DNA from: Rhodoferax_B ferrireducens_A
GTDB taxonomy: Bacteria > Pseudomonadota > Gammaproteobacteria > Burkholderiales > Burkholderiaceae_C
Direction: 5' to 3'
DNA length: 64,000 bases
NCBI RefSeq assembly: GCF_031458075.1
Contig: NZ_JAVDXT010000002.1
Location: forward strand, 1,178,001 to 1,242,000
The position numbers and the translations under genes were made by a program. The notes under the pieces are model-generated. The model saw only the letters and a program-made list of their open reading frames with translations. It was not told the origin of the DNA and searched no databases. Positions 1-8,816 of the stretch are shown here, in pieces. How positions within the stretch are numbered: position 1 is the first letter of the stretch; the number at the start of each line of letters is the position of its first letter.

Positions 1-1
1 C

Positions 2-292
2 CCCGAGAGCAAGGACGGGCGCGTCAGCCTGGGCTTTGTGACGGCGTTGCAGGACCGCTATGCGCTGAAGAAGTCGAACACCTCGGCCAGCCTGGGCGTG
101 GGGGCGTTGGGCTCGGTATCGCTGCCGCTCAGCTCCAGCAGCGATGCCATGGTCAAGGTGGGCAGCGAAACCGTGGTCTCCGAGTCGTTCTACGACCGGT
201 TTTTTGCCCTGGTCCAGCATTACCTGGTGCAAGACCTGGAAGACGTTGATACCGACGTCGTCCAGCCAGACAAGCCCAAGCCTGCGCGCTGA
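2..292 (+). CDS. C-terminal part of an unknown protein (possible DUF2242 type)
   Basis: The frame is open from the left edge to a TGA at 290-292, so only about 96 C-terminal residues are visible and the start lies outside the window. The visible part has a Ser/Gly-rich stretch, then DAMVKVGSETVVSESFYDRFF and a Pro/Lys-rich tail. The pattern of VKVGSE followed by FYxRFF recalls the betaproteobacterial DUF2242 lipoprotein-like family. That assignment is from memory and tentative. No catalytic motif can be seen and no function can be given. It converges on the thioredoxin gene that follows, with only 8 bases between them. Confidence 0.6.
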   Translation, partial: PESKDGRVSLGFVTALQDRYALKKSNTSASLGVGALGSVSLPLSSSSDAMVKVGSETVVSESFYDRFFALVQHYLVQDLEDVDTDVVQPDKPKPAR

Positions 293-300
293 GCCTTGGC

Positions 301-672
301 TCAGGCCTGCTGTGCCTGCAGCCGCTGCGCCAGCGCCGTGAGCCCGGGGTTCGCAGGCGTAGTGGGGGCAGCCGATTCCAGCTGGGCCTGCACCAGGCGC
401 TGCAGTGTCTCCGTCTGCGGCGTGATGCTACCGAAGAAGCGCACCTGCTGGTCTACCAGTACCAACAGTGTCGGGAAGTTGTCTACCTCGATCGGGTCCA
501 CCAGATCGGCCTGGTCTTCGATATCGACCCACACAAATTCGGCGCCAGGAAAGCTGCGCCCGACCTGTTCAAACCGTTCCTGGTAGTCGCGGCAGCTGCC
601 GCACCAGTCGGCACACAGGCAGGCAACCCATAAAGTGGGGCTGTTTACTATAGATTTAATAGCTTGTGGCAT
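301..672 (-). CDS. Thioredoxin-family protein
   Basis: A 123-residue single-domain thioredoxin-fold protein. The redox motif WCGSC lies near residues 23-27, and the cis-proline loop is in NFPTLLV. No signal peptide or membrane segment is present, so it is probably a cytoplasmic dithiol/disulfide reductase or reductant carrier. It is slightly longer than classical TrxA (about 108 aa) because of an Ala/Pro-rich C-terminal tail. The first residues, MPQAIKSIV, are encoded inside a copy of the dispersed palindromic repeat at 641-703, so the present start codon was apparently supplied by the repeat. It is a stand-alone gene, tail to tail with the preceding gene. The client is unknown. Confidence 0.85.
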   Translation of the reverse strand: MPQAIKSIVNSPTLWVACLCADWCGSCRDYQERFEQVGRSFPGAEFVWVDIEDQADLVDPIEVDNFPTLLVLVDQQVRFFGSITPQTETLQRLVQAQLESAAPTTPANPGLTALAQRLQAQQA

Positions 673-703
673 ATGTTCTGATTGCGCTAGCGGGCTATTT
701 TAT
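641..703 (+). repeat. Dispersed palindromic repeat, copy 1
   Basis: Diverged copy: ATAGATTTAATAGCTTGTGG, then GCGCTAGCGGGCTATTTTA. It aligns with the best-preserved copy at 17989-18046. It contains the start codon and first codons of the minus-strand thioredoxin gene. Confidence 0.65.
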
Positions 704-712
704 GTATGAAAT

Positions 713-1651
713 TCAGGTCTGGGCCGCAGGCTGCACTGCCTGAGCGCTTGGCGGCAATACTTCCGCCGCCGTGGCTTCCAGCGATTGGCGCAGCCAGCGC
801 TGCACCGGGTCGTGCTGGTGCCGTAAATGCCAGAGCATATACATCGGCAGACTGGGGCAGGGCAGGGGGAGCGCGCAGCTGGCGAAGCCCTGCAGCATGC
901 CCTGGCCCAGCAGGCCGGGCACGCTGGCCAGCCAGGGGCTGCCCTGCAGGAACGCGGCAATGCCGGCAAAGCCGGGCACGGTGGCGGCCATACGGCGCAG
1001 TACGCCTTGTGCTTGCAGCCATTGGTCGATGTCGAGCATGCGGCGCGGGTGGTACAACACGCTGACATGCTCGCTTGCCAGGTAGTCGGCCAGCGTATCG
1101 GGTGCGGCGCGCACTCTGGCGTCATAAAACACACGGTACGGTGTTTCAAACAAGCGCTTCTGCACGATGTCGGTGGCGTCTGGCGGACGTGGAGACAGCA
1201 CCAGTTGGCAACTGCCGTCACGCAGCATCTCGGCACTGGGTACGCCCGAGGGGATGGTGTGCAGCCGCACCAGAGGGGCTTGCAGACGCAGTCGCCGCAG
1301 CAGTGCCGGTAGCAGCAGGTCGCGCTGCATGTCGTTGGCCGCGATGGTGAAGCAGGCTTGCAGGGACGCCGGGTCAAATTGTTCTGGCGTGGCCAGGCGT
1401 TGCATGTCCTCCAGCAGCAGGCGCGCGGGCTGGGCCAGGGCTTCGGCACGCGCCGTGGGGACGATGCCACGGCCCGATTTCACAAACAGCGGGTCGCCGG
1501 TTATGCCGCGCAGCTTGTCCAGCAAATGGCTGACGGCCGACTGCGTGACTCCCAGGCGCTGGGCGGCCCGGGTGACCGAGCCTTCCTCCAGTACCGCTAG
1601 CAGCAGCTGCAGCAATTGGCCATCCAGGTGGGAGTAATCGAATTTGCTCAT
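713..1651 (-). CDS. LysR-family transcriptional regulator, divergent from ligAB
   Basis: A 312-residue LysR-type regulator. The N-terminal winged helix-turn-helix (about residues 5-65) contains GSVTRAAQRLGVTQSAVSHL, and a two-lobe effector-binding domain follows. I chose the ATG at 1651 (MSKFDYSHL) over the longer frame to 1774, because the extra 41 residues look non-native and would cover the dioxygenase start. It is transcribed away from the ligAB pair across 79 bases, the classic arrangement for a LysR regulator and its target. It therefore probably responds to protocatechuate or a related aromatic acid and controls ligAB. The effector is inferred from context only. Confidence 0.85.
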   Translation of the reverse strand: MSKFDYSHLDGQLLQLLLAVLEEGSVTRAAQRLGVTQSAVSHLLDKLRGITGDPLFVKSGRGIVPTARAEALAQPARLLLEDMQRLATPEQFDPASLQACFTIAANDMQRDLLLPALLRRLRLQAPLVRLHTIPSGVPSAEMLRDGSCQLVLSPRPPDATDIVQKRLFETPYRVFYDARVRAAPDTLADYLASEHVSVLYHPRRMLDIDQWLQAQGVLRRMAATVPGFAGIAAFLQGSPWLASVPGLLGQGMLQGFASCALPLPCPSLPMYMLWHLRHQHDPVQRWLRQSLEATAAEVLPPSAQAVQPAAQT

Positions 1652-1730
1652 GGGTTCGATCTGGATTATCTGGTTTATTCGGGTGATGGTTCTGGGAATA
1701 CTACGTTCACCCACTTCACAGGAGATCACC

Positions 1731-2072
1731 ATGGCCCATGCCGAGATTCCCGGCACCACCTTGTTCGACGGCACCCAGGCCCGTAAAGGCTACGCCTTGA
1801 ACAAGATGTGTTTTTCATTCAATGCCGCCCAGGCGCGGGCGGAGTTCCAGCGCGACGAAGAGGCGTACATGCGCCAGTTCGGGCTGAATGCCGAGCAGGC
1901 CGAGGCGATTCGCCAGCGCAATGTGCTGGCGCTGATCGCGGCGGGTGGCAATGCCTATTACCTGGCTAAGTTTGCGGGGATTTTTGGGCTGGATATGCAG
2001 GACATCGGTGCCCAGCAGACCGGTATGAGCAAAGACGCATTCAAGGCCCGCCTGCTGGCCGCAGGAGCCTGA
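1731..2072 (+). CDS. ligA: Protocatechuate 4,5-dioxygenase, alpha (small) subunit
   Basis: A 113-residue protein matching the small subunit of class III extradiol dioxygenases (LigA/PmdA). It is all-helical and carries the segment RNVLALIAAGGNAYYLAKFA that packs over the beta-subunit active site. The ATG at 1731 follows an AGGAGATCACC ribosome site; the longer frame from 1644 adds an implausible hydrophobic leader. With LigB it forms the heteromer that cleaves the ring of protocatechuate between carbons 4 and 5. It sits 2 bases upstream of ligB, so the two are surely co-translated. A divergent LysR gene precedes it. Confidence 0.9.
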   Translation: MAHAEIPGTTLFDGTQARKGYALNKMCFSFNAAQARAEFQRDEEAYMRQFGLNAEQAEAIRQRNVLALIAAGGNAYYLAKFAGIFGLDMQDIGAQQTGMSKDAFKARLLAAGA

Positions 2073-2074
2073 AC

Positions 2075-2926
2075 ATGGCACACATCGTAGGCGCTATCAC
2101 CACCTCCCACGTGCCGGCCATCGGCCGCGCGATCGCCAAGGACCTGCAGAACGATTCTTACTGGAAACCGTTTTTCGATGGTTTTCCGCCTGTGCGCCAA
2201 TGGTTGAGCGAGGTCAAACCCGATGTTGCGGTGGTCATCTACAACGACCATGGCCTCAACTTCTTTCTCGACAAGATGCCGACCTTCTCGGTAGGAGCCG
2301 CGCCCTCGTACCGCAATGCCGACGAGGGCTGGGGTCTGGCCGACATGGCACCGTTCCAGGGCAACCAGGATCTGTCCTGGCATCTGATCAACAGTCTGGT
2401 CAACGATGAGTTCGACATTACGACCTGCCAGGAAATGCTGGTCGACCACGCCTTCTGCCTGCCCATGGCGCTGCTGTGGCCGGATGCGGATGCCCGGGGT
2501 AGTTGGCCGGTCACCACGGTGCCGGTGTGCCTGAATACGGTGCAGTTCCCGTTGCCCACAGCCGTGCGCTGCTACAAGCTGGGCGAAGCCATAGGCCGAG
2601 CCGTGGCATCCTGGGACAGCGACGCCCGGGTGGTCATCATCGGCACGGGCGGTCTGAGCCACCAGCTGGACGGCCAGCGCGCTGGCTTCATCAACAAGCA
2701 GTTCGACCTGCAGTTCATGGACAGCCTGGTCCGCGACCCGGCCTGGCCCACGCGCTTCAGCATCCATGAACTGGTGGAGAAAGTCGGTACCCAGGGCATT
2801 GAATTGCTGATGTGGCTGACCACCCGGGCCGCCATGCCCGGCCCGGCCCGGCTGCTGCATTCGAACTACCACATCCCGATTTCCAACACCGCGGCCGGCC
2901 TGATGCTGATGGAGCCCGCGGCCTGA
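2075..2926 (+). CDS. ligB: Protocatechuate 4,5-dioxygenase, beta (catalytic) subunit
   Basis: A 283-residue LigB/PmdB-type catalytic subunit holding the non-heme Fe(II). His12 (TTSH), His59 (NDHG) and Glu243 (GIELL) fit the iron ligands known from the Sphingobium LigAB structure, and His196 (GLSHQ) fits the catalytic base. The reaction is extradiol cleavage of protocatechuate to 4-carboxy-2-hydroxymuconate-6-semialdehyde. No gene for the next steps (semialdehyde dehydrogenase, lactone hydrolase, hydratase, aldolase) is adjacent, unlike the compact pmd/lig operons. Close relatives act on gallate or other catechols, so the exact substrate is open. A bidirectional terminator follows. Confidence 0.9.
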   Translation: MAHIVGAITTSHVPAIGRAIAKDLQNDSYWKPFFDGFPPVRQWLSEVKPDVAVVIYNDHGLNFFLDKMPTFSVGAAPSYRNADEGWGLADMAPFQGNQDLSWHLINSLVNDEFDITTCQEMLVDHAFCLPMALLWPDADARGSWPVTTVPVCLNTVQFPLPTAVRCYKLGEAIGRAVASWDSDARVVIIGTGGLSHQLDGQRAGFINKQFDLQFMDSLVRDPAWPTRFSIHELVEKVGTQGIELLMWLTTRAAMPGPARLLHSNYHIPISNTAAGLMLMEPAA

Positions 2927-2940
2927 ATCCAGCTACGCAT

Positions 2941-2981
2941 AAAAAAAGCCCCCGCGGGTGCAACACCGGCGGGGGCTTTTT
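2941..2981. terminator. Bidirectional intrinsic terminator between ligB and rpoD
   Basis: GCCCCCGC and its complement GCGGGGGC form a GC stem flanked by an A7 run on the left and a T5 run on the right, so it can stop transcripts from both convergent genes. Confidence 0.9.
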
Positions 2982-2993
2982 GTGTCGGCTGGC

Positions 2994-5351
2994 TTACAGC
3001 GTGTCGATAAAGCTACGCAGCTTGTCGGAACGGCTGGGGTGCTTGAGCTTGCGCAGCGCCTTGGCTTCTATTTGGCGGATGCGCTCGCGGGTCACGTCGA
3101 ACTGCTTGCCGACTTCTTCCAGCGTGTGGTCGGTGCTCATTTCGATGCCGAAGCGCATGCGCAGCACCTTGGCTTCGCGCGGCGTCAGGCTGTCCAGGAT
3201 GTCCTTCACCACGTCGCGCAGGCCGGCTTGCATGGCGGCTTCGATAGGTGCGGTGTTGGCACCGTCTTCGATGAAATCGCCCAAATGGCTGTCGTCATCG
3301 TCACCGATCGGCGTTTCCATGGAGATCGGCTCCTTGGCGATCTTCATGATCTTGCGGATCTTGTCTTCCGGGATCTCCATCTTTTCAGCCAGGATGGACG
3401 CATCGGGCTCGAAACCAAACTCTTGCAAGTGCTGGCGGCTGATGCGGTTCATCTTGTTGATGGTTTCGATCATGTGCACCGGAATCCGGATGGTGCGCGC
3501 CTGGTCGGCGATGGACCGGGTGATCGCCTGGCGAATCCACCAGGTGGCGTAGGTCGAGAACTTGTAGCCGCGGCGGTATTCGAATTTGTCCACTGCCTTC
3601 ATCAAGCCGATATTGCCTTCCTGGATCAAGTCCAGGAACTGCAGGCCACGGTTGGTGTACTTCTTGGCGATGGAGATCACCAGGCGCAAATTGGCCTCGA
3701 TCATTTCCTTCTTGGCATCGCGCGACGAGGCTTCGCCTTCGTTCATGCGCTTGTTGATGCCCTTCAGCTCGTCCAGCGGTACGACCACGCGGGCTTGCAG
3801 GTCGGTCAGCTTTTGCTGCAGATCCTGCACCGGCGGGATGTTGCGGCCCATGATCGCGCTCCAGGGCTTGTTGGCCGCGGTCTGCTTTTCGATCCACTTC
3901 AGGTCCAGCAAATGCGATGGCACTTTGTTGCCCATCTTGTCGCGGCCGCTGAAGTCGGCGATGAAGTTTTCCTGCGGGTAGCCGCATTTGTCGACGATGA
4001 TGCGGCGCAGCTCGCGCTCTTTCTTGCGCACATCGTCCACCTGGCTGCGCAGCAGATCGCAGAGCTTTTCAATGGTCTTGGCGGTGAAGCGGATGGTCAT
4101 CAGCTCTTCGCTCAGGGCCGCCTGGGCCTTGACGTAGTGCGGCGTGCCGTAGCCTTCCTTGTCGTAGATCTTGTGGACCTTTTCGAACAGCTCGCGCAGG
4201 CGGTCGAAGCGGGTCAGGGCTTCGTTCTTCAGCTCTTCGAGCTTCTTGGTCAGCGCCTTGGAGCCGCCCTTGCCGTCGTCGTCGTCGGCCGCGTCGAATT
4301 CGTCGAAGTCTTCTTCGGCCACGTAATCGTCGGCTTCGTTGGGGTTCGAGAAGCCGTCGACGATGGTCGAAATCACGACCTTGCCTTCGCGGATCTGCTC
4401 GCCCATGGCGAACACTTCGGCCAAGGTGGCGGGGCTGGCGCTGATGGCTTCCATCATGCGCATCAGGCCGCCTTCAATGCGCTTGGCGATTTCAATTTCG
4501 CCTTCGCGGGTCAGCAGTTCGACCGTGCCCATTTCACGCATGTACATGCGCACCGGGTCGGTGGTGCGGCCGAACTCGCTGTCCACGGTGGACAAAGCGG
4601 CCTCGGCTTCTTCTTCGGCTTCTTCTTCGGTCGCTGCGGTGGGTGCGGTGTTGTTCAGCAACAGGGTTTCTGCGTCGGGCGTTTGCTCGTACACCGCCAC
4701 ACCCATGTCGTTCAGCATGTTGACCACGACTTCCAGCGTTTCCGCATCGACCAGCTTGTCGGGCAAGTGGTCGGAGATTTCGCCGTGGGTCAGGTAGCCG
4801 CGGGTCTTGCCCAGCTTGATCAGCGCCTTCAGGCGCATGCGGCGCTTGGCCATGTCTTCTTCGGACAGGACGGTTTCGTCCAGGCCGAATTCCTTCATCA
4901 GCGCGCGCTCCTTGGCCTTGCTGATCTTCATGCGCAGTGGCTTGATCTTCTCGCCGGTGGGGCTGAGCTGGACCGGGGTTTCTTCGACCGGGTCTTCCTC
5001 GATCTCGATCAGGTCGTCCAGGTTGATCTCGGTGGAGATCGAACCTTTGGGCTTGGGGCCGCGTTTGGCGCCCGCGGGCTTGGCCTTCACCGGCGCCGCT
5101 GCCGCAGCAGCGGCTGCTTTGGTGCCGGCCTTGGCAGCGGGCAGGGTCACGACCTTGGGCGGGCGGCCGGGTTTCTTCTTGGCATCATCGGCTGCGGATG
5201 CGACTTCTTTGGCGGCGGGGGACTTCGATGCGGGCACTGATTTGACTTTCAAAGCGGGCTTGACCACGGCCTCGGGAGCGGCTTTCGCTGCCCCTTTGGT
5301 GCTGGTTTTGGCTGCGGGCTTAACGGGCTTCTCGGACTTTGGAGCGGGCAT
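2994..5351 (-). CDS. rpoD: RNA polymerase primary sigma factor (sigma-70)
   Basis: A 785-residue housekeeping sigma factor. The first 100 or so residues are Ala/Lys/Pro-rich, an extension usual in Comamonadaceae. Region 1.1 and the acidic non-conserved region follow, then region 2 (QEGNIGLMKAVDKFEYRRG and STYATWWIRQAI), region 3, and region 4 with the helix-turn-helix TLEEVGKQFDVTRERIRQIE near the C-terminus. The ATG at 5351 is the only start that keeps the full extension. It directs core polymerase to most promoters. dnaG lies upstream on the same strand, the usual macromolecular-synthesis neighbourhood, with 283 bases between them that hold its promoter and no gene. Confidence 0.98.
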   Translation of the reverse strand: MPAPKSEKPVKPAAKTSTKGAAKAAPEAVVKPALKVKSVPASKSPAAKEVASAADDAKKKPGRPPKVVTLPAAKAGTKAAAAAAAAPVKAKPAGAKRGPKPKGSISTEINLDDLIEIEEDPVEETPVQLSPTGEKIKPLRMKISKAKERALMKEFGLDETVLSEEDMAKRRMRLKALIKLGKTRGYLTHGEISDHLPDKLVDAETLEVVVNMLNDMGVAVYEQTPDAETLLLNNTAPTAATEEEAEEEAEAALSTVDSEFGRTTDPVRMYMREMGTVELLTREGEIEIAKRIEGGLMRMMEAISASPATLAEVFAMGEQIREGKVVISTIVDGFSNPNEADDYVAEEDFDEFDAADDDDGKGGSKALTKKLEELKNEALTRFDRLRELFEKVHKIYDKEGYGTPHYVKAQAALSEELMTIRFTAKTIEKLCDLLRSQVDDVRKKERELRRIIVDKCGYPQENFIADFSGRDKMGNKVPSHLLDLKWIEKQTAANKPWSAIMGRNIPPVQDLQQKLTDLQARVVVPLDELKGINKRMNEGEASSRDAKKEMIEANLRLVISIAKKYTNRGLQFLDLIQEGNIGLMKAVDKFEYRRGYKFSTYATWWIRQAITRSIADQARTIRIPVHMIETINKMNRISRQHLQEFGFEPDASILAEKMEIPEDKIRKIMKIAKEPISMETPIGDDDDSHLGDFIEDGANTAPIEAAMQAGLRDVVKDILDSLTPREAKVLRMRFGIEMSTDHTLEEVGKQFDVTRERIRQIEAKALRKLKHPSRSDKLRSFIDTL

Positions 5352-5634
5352 GGGCGAAGAACCTCAGGACAACAAAAAAACGAAATAAACCCGGAAGCCA
5401 CAGGCTACCGGCGCGGGTACGTAAACGTAAGAGAGAGAATTTCTTGTTGGCAAGATGGGAGGGCGATCATTTGCATGGTTGTTGACATCCATGCAGGCAG
5501 TCCTTGCGGTGGGGTGGCCGGTGCGCGCTGTGGCGGCTGTTGGCCGTATCCGGAGGTGTTGCTGTCGCTCTTGCCGAGCAGTTAGCCTTAGATTATAGCT
5601 TGTTGGCTGAAATTCAAGGGATAAATTAAGGTTT

Positions 5635-7503
5635 TCAACCTACTTTGACCGCCATCAGCTCCAGCAGGCGGCGGCTTAGTTCACGGTAGATTTCCAGATA
5701 GGTGGGATCGGTTTTGGCCTTTTCCAGTGCCTCGGTCTGTTGCTGCTTGATGCGGTCCACCAACATCAGGTTTAGCAGGGCACGTAGCTCTTGCAGGGCT
5801 TCCCGGTCAAGTGCTGCATCTGCGGCGTTGGGTGCGCCCGCGGCCACCGGACTGGACATCAGCTTGAGTGCCAGGCTTTCGAAGGCCTGCGCCTGCAAAC
5901 GGCCGCGCAGCGCCTCCCAGTCCTGCGGGCCGTGCTCGTGCTGCTGGCTCTCCAGCCAGACGAACAAGGGGCCGTGCGGCGCGGGCAGCTCGCAGAGCAG
6001 GGCGTGGTCTTCGTGGGTCAGGCTGTCCCAGCCGCTGCTGTTGGCCAGCAGCAAGCGGGTCGCGTGGTCGGCCCGGCTGGCGGGCTGGCGCCGGCCTGCG
6101 CTGTCGGATCCGATGGGAGGTTCTTTAGGGGTGTAGCGCTTACCGGGCGTGTACGGGGTGCTATATTTTTTGGTGCTTTTGGCTTCGGAGCGCTGGCCTA
6201 TGGCTTTGCCGGCCCAGACGTCGGTCAGCTCGTTGCTGTTGAGCTGTACCAGGTCGGCGATCTCGCCCAGCAGCTGGCGCTTCAACGCGCCCTCGGGCAG
6301 CTGGCTCCACAGCGGTTTGGCGTTGCTGGCCAGGTGGGCCCGGCCCTCGGCGCTGTTCAGGTCACAGCCTTCGCGCACCGATTCGATCAGAAACCGGCTG
6401 AGTGGCGTGGCTTCGGAGATGTAGCGGGCGAACGCGTCGCGGCCGTAGGCGCGGATGTAGCTGTCCGGGTCGTGCTCGGCGGGCAGGAACAAGAACTTGC
6501 AGCTGCGCACATCGGTGGCCAGCGGCAGGGCACCGTCCAGCGCCTTGCGGGCGGCGCGGCGGCCAGCGGCGTCGCCGTCAAAGCTGAAGACGACGGAGTC
6601 GGTGAACCGGAACAGCTTTTGCAGATGGTCGGCCGTGCAGGCCGTGCCCAGGGTGGCCACGGCATTCGGAAAGCCCAGCTGCGCTAGCGCAACCACGTCC
6701 ATATAGCCTTCGGTGACCAGCGCATAGCCGGCGTCGCGCAGGGCGTTGCGGGCTTCGAACAGGCCGTAGAGTTCTCGGCCCTTGCTGAACACCGGGGTTT
6801 CGGGCGAATTCAGGTATTTGGGCTTGTCGTCGCCCAGCACCCGGCCGCCAAAGCCTATGCATTCGCCTTTGACGTTGCGGATCGGGAACATGACCCGGTC
6901 GCGGAAGCGGTCATAGCGCTTTTCTGGATCGTCTTCGCTGGTGATGACCAGGCCGCTCTCTGCCAGCAGCGGGTCGTCGTAGCGCGGGAACACGCCCGCC
7001 AGGCTGCGCCAGCCCTCGGGCGCGTAGCCCAGGTCGAATTGCTTGGCGATTTCGCCCGACAGGCCGCGGCCCTTGAAGTAGTCGATGGCGCGCGGCGAAT
7101 CCCGTAAGTGCTTCTTGTAGGCGGTGCAGGCCTGTTCCAGCACATCGGTCAGGGTGGCCTGCTTTTGTTTTTGCTCGGCGGCGCGTGCGCGGTCTTGTGG
7201 CGAAGCGTCGTCTTCGGGCACCTGCATGCCGAACTGCTGGGCCAGGTCGTTCACCGCCTCGATGAAGGTCATGCCCGCGTGGTCCATCAGGAAGCGCAGG
7301 GCGTCACCGCTCTTGCCGCAGCCAAAGCAGTGGTAGAACTGCTTGGTCGGGCTGACCGAGAAGGAAGGCGATTTCTCGGAGTGGAACGGGCACAGGCCCA
7401 TGAAGTTGGCGCCGCCCTTTTTCAGCTGCACGTAGCGACCGACGATTTCGACCACGTCGGCGCGGGCAATCAGTTCCTGGATGAAGGTATGGGGGATAGT
7501 CAC
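5635..7503 (-). CDS. dnaG: DNA primase
   Basis: A 622-residue bacterial primase that makes RNA primers at the replication fork. The N-terminal CHC2 zinc ribbon uses Cys38, His41, Cys59 and Cys62 (CPFH and HCFGCG). The RNA polymerase core and TOPRIM domain follow, with EGYMDVVAL and the metal-binding FDGDAAG. The C-terminal helicase-binding domain ends in a Leu-rich helix. The linker before it (STKKYSTPYTPGKRYTP) is unusually basic and Thr/Tyr-rich. The start at 7503 is the first Met of a canonical MTIPHTFIQELIARADVVEI N-terminus. It is transcribed towards rpoD. Confidence 0.98.
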   Translation of the reverse strand: MTIPHTFIQELIARADVVEIVGRYVQLKKGGANFMGLCPFHSEKSPSFSVSPTKQFYHCFGCGKSGDALRFLMDHAGMTFIEAVNDLAQQFGMQVPEDDASPQDRARAAEQKQKQATLTDVLEQACTAYKKHLRDSPRAIDYFKGRGLSGEIAKQFDLGYAPEGWRSLAGVFPRYDDPLLAESGLVITSEDDPEKRYDRFRDRVMFPIRNVKGECIGFGGRVLGDDKPKYLNSPETPVFSKGRELYGLFEARNALRDAGYALVTEGYMDVVALAQLGFPNAVATLGTACTADHLQKLFRFTDSVVFSFDGDAAGRRAARKALDGALPLATDVRSCKFLFLPAEHDPDSYIRAYGRDAFARYISEATPLSRFLIESVREGCDLNSAEGRAHLASNAKPLWSQLPEGALKRQLLGEIADLVQLNSNELTDVWAGKAIGQRSEAKSTKKYSTPYTPGKRYTPKEPPIGSDSAGRRQPASRADHATRLLLANSSGWDSLTHEDHALLCELPAPHGPLFVWLESQQHEHGPQDWEALRGRLQAQAFESLALKLMSSPVAAGAPNAADAALDREALQELRALLNLMLVDRIKQQQTEALEKAKTDPTYLEIYRELSRRLLELMAVKVG

Positions 7504-7691
7504 AGGGGCTATTGTCTCTGCTTGAACGAGGTCGGCAGGAAATGCCGGGGCTATGGGGTGTATATGCCTGTCTAGGGATTGTCACGCTCTATCGGATAAT
7601 GGAAGAATGGACATGTACAACTTTTGCCTTGCGCCTAGGCTCCGTCAGTGGGCTTGCGCAGCCGTTGCATCCGTTATTGCCTGTTTTTGAA

Positions 7692-8732
7692 ATGGTCCGA
7701 GCCTTTACCATTCCACCCCAGAGTTCCACAGAGCCATCCGCATCTGAGTTGTCCGAGCATTTTGATGCGCCCCCGGTGCGGCGCCGCACCACCGTGCTCA
7801 GTGCCGCCATGGCCAATGCCTTGCCCTTCCTCAAGCCCATGGGCCGGGTCACCGTCGGCAAGGCACCCAAGCCGCCCAAGGCGCCTGTGCCACCGCTGCC
7901 GACCCTGTCGGCCGAAGCCATCCGTGCAGGTATCGACCCGGCGGTGCGCCATAAAGCCTTGCCTCCGGCGCTGACCAGCTACACCGAGTTTGGCACCCGC
8001 TCTTTCATCAGTGCAGGCAGTGGCTCGCCCACGGTGCTGTTCGAGTCCGGCCTGGGTAGCGGCAAAGAGGCCTGGAGCAGCATCTTCAACGAGGTCAGCG
8101 CCGTAACCCATGCGGTGGCCTACGACCGGGCCGGCTATGGCCAGAGTGAACCATCGAGCCAGCCGCGCGATGGTTTGCAGATACTGCGCGAGCTGCGCGC
8201 CATGCTGCAGGCCGAGGAAATCAAACCACCCTACGTGCTGGTTGGGCACTCGCTGGGTGGCACCATCATGAAGCTGTTTGCCAGAACCTACCCCGACGAA
8301 GTGGTGGGCGTGGTGCTGGTGGACGCGCGCGCGGCCGAATTCGCCAAGCGCTGCCGCCAGCTGGGCGTGAGCCGGCTCTGGTACGAGCCGCCGTCGGTAC
8401 TGTTTGCGCTGTCTCCCAGTGCCATGCGGGCCGAGCTGGCGGCTGCATCTTTGACCATGCGCCAGGCCCGCCAGGCCGGGCCATTCCCGGCCGTGCCGCT
8501 GATTGTGTTGACCCAGTCCAAAGACACCGGCAAATGGCCGGAGCGGCTGGGCAAGGTCTGGGCGGCTAGCCAGCGCAACATGGCCAAGATGTCGCGCCTG
8601 GGCCGCATCAAGGTCTGCGAAGACAGCGGCCACAACATCCACCAGGACCAGCCCGATATGGTGATCACCGCCATCCTCAGCGTAGTGGCTGCCGCCCGCT
8701 ATGCGCAGGCACAAGCCCGGATACGTGGCTAG
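7692..8732 (+). CDS. Alpha/beta-fold hydrolase
   Basis: A 346-residue alpha/beta hydrolase. The oxyanion region (LFESGLGSG) is followed by YDRAGYGQSEPS, the nucleophile elbow GHSLGG (Ser about 187), VLVDARAAEF, and a C-terminal SGHNIHQDQP carrying the likely catalytic His. The order fits small esterases and haloperoxidase-like hydrolases; the substrate is unknown. The start is uncertain. The frame is open to 7512, I chose the ATG at 7692, and the ATG at 7809 is also possible. The first 90 or so residues are Pro/Lys-rich and poorly structured. There is no clear signal peptide. It is divergent from dnaG and a perfect palindrome lies beyond its stop. Confidence 0.8.
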   Translation: MVRAFTIPPQSSTEPSASELSEHFDAPPVRRRTTVLSAAMANALPFLKPMGRVTVGKAPKPPKAPVPPLPTLSAEAIRAGIDPAVRHKALPPALTSYTEFGTRSFISAGSGSPTVLFESGLGSGKEAWSSIFNEVSAVTHAVAYDRAGYGQSEPSSQPRDGLQILRELRAMLQAEEIKPPYVLVGHSLGGTIMKLFARTYPDEVVGVVLVDARAAEFAKRCRQLGVSRLWYEPPSVLFALSPSAMRAELAAASLTMRQARQAGPFPAVPLIVLTQSKDTGKWPERLGKVWAASQRNMAKMSRLGRIKVCEDSGHNIHQDQPDMVITAILSVVAAARYAQAQARIRG

Positions 8733-8790
8733 TTGTATTGATTTGGTAGCTGATGGTGCAGGTGGATTCTGCGCCACAGACAGTTTTTAT
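8733..8790 (+). repeat. Dispersed palindromic repeat, copy 2
   Basis: TAGCTGATGGTGCAGG, then TGCGCCACAGACAGTTTTTAT, aligns with the copy at 56455-56515. Its T-rich end has become half of the perfect palindrome at 8776-8805. Confidence 0.6.
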
Positions 8791-8805
8791 ATAAAAACTG
8801 TCTGT
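8776..8805. terminator. Perfect 30-bp palindrome between convergent genes
   Basis: The half-site ACAGACAGTTTTTAT is followed at once by its exact reverse complement, with no spacer. It lies between the convergent hydrolase and transporter genes. A7-like and T-rich sections in the arms suit a bidirectional terminator, though a stem with no loop is atypical. Confidence 0.6.
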
Positions 8806-8816
8806 AGGGTGGGCTC

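Noticed and set aside
2958..5240. 760-residue open frame antisense to rpoD
   Set aside because: It is the shadow of the highly biased rpoD codons; its product is low-complexity His/Gln/Val-rich with no domain.
5590..5632. ATAGCTTGTTGGCTG near the end of dnaG as a repeat copy
   Set aside because: The right arm and T-run are missing; too weak to count.
6150..6185. Possible repeat remnant in the dnaG linker (STKKYSTPYTP)
   Set aside because: The similarity is limited to a few bases and the two stem arms do not pair.
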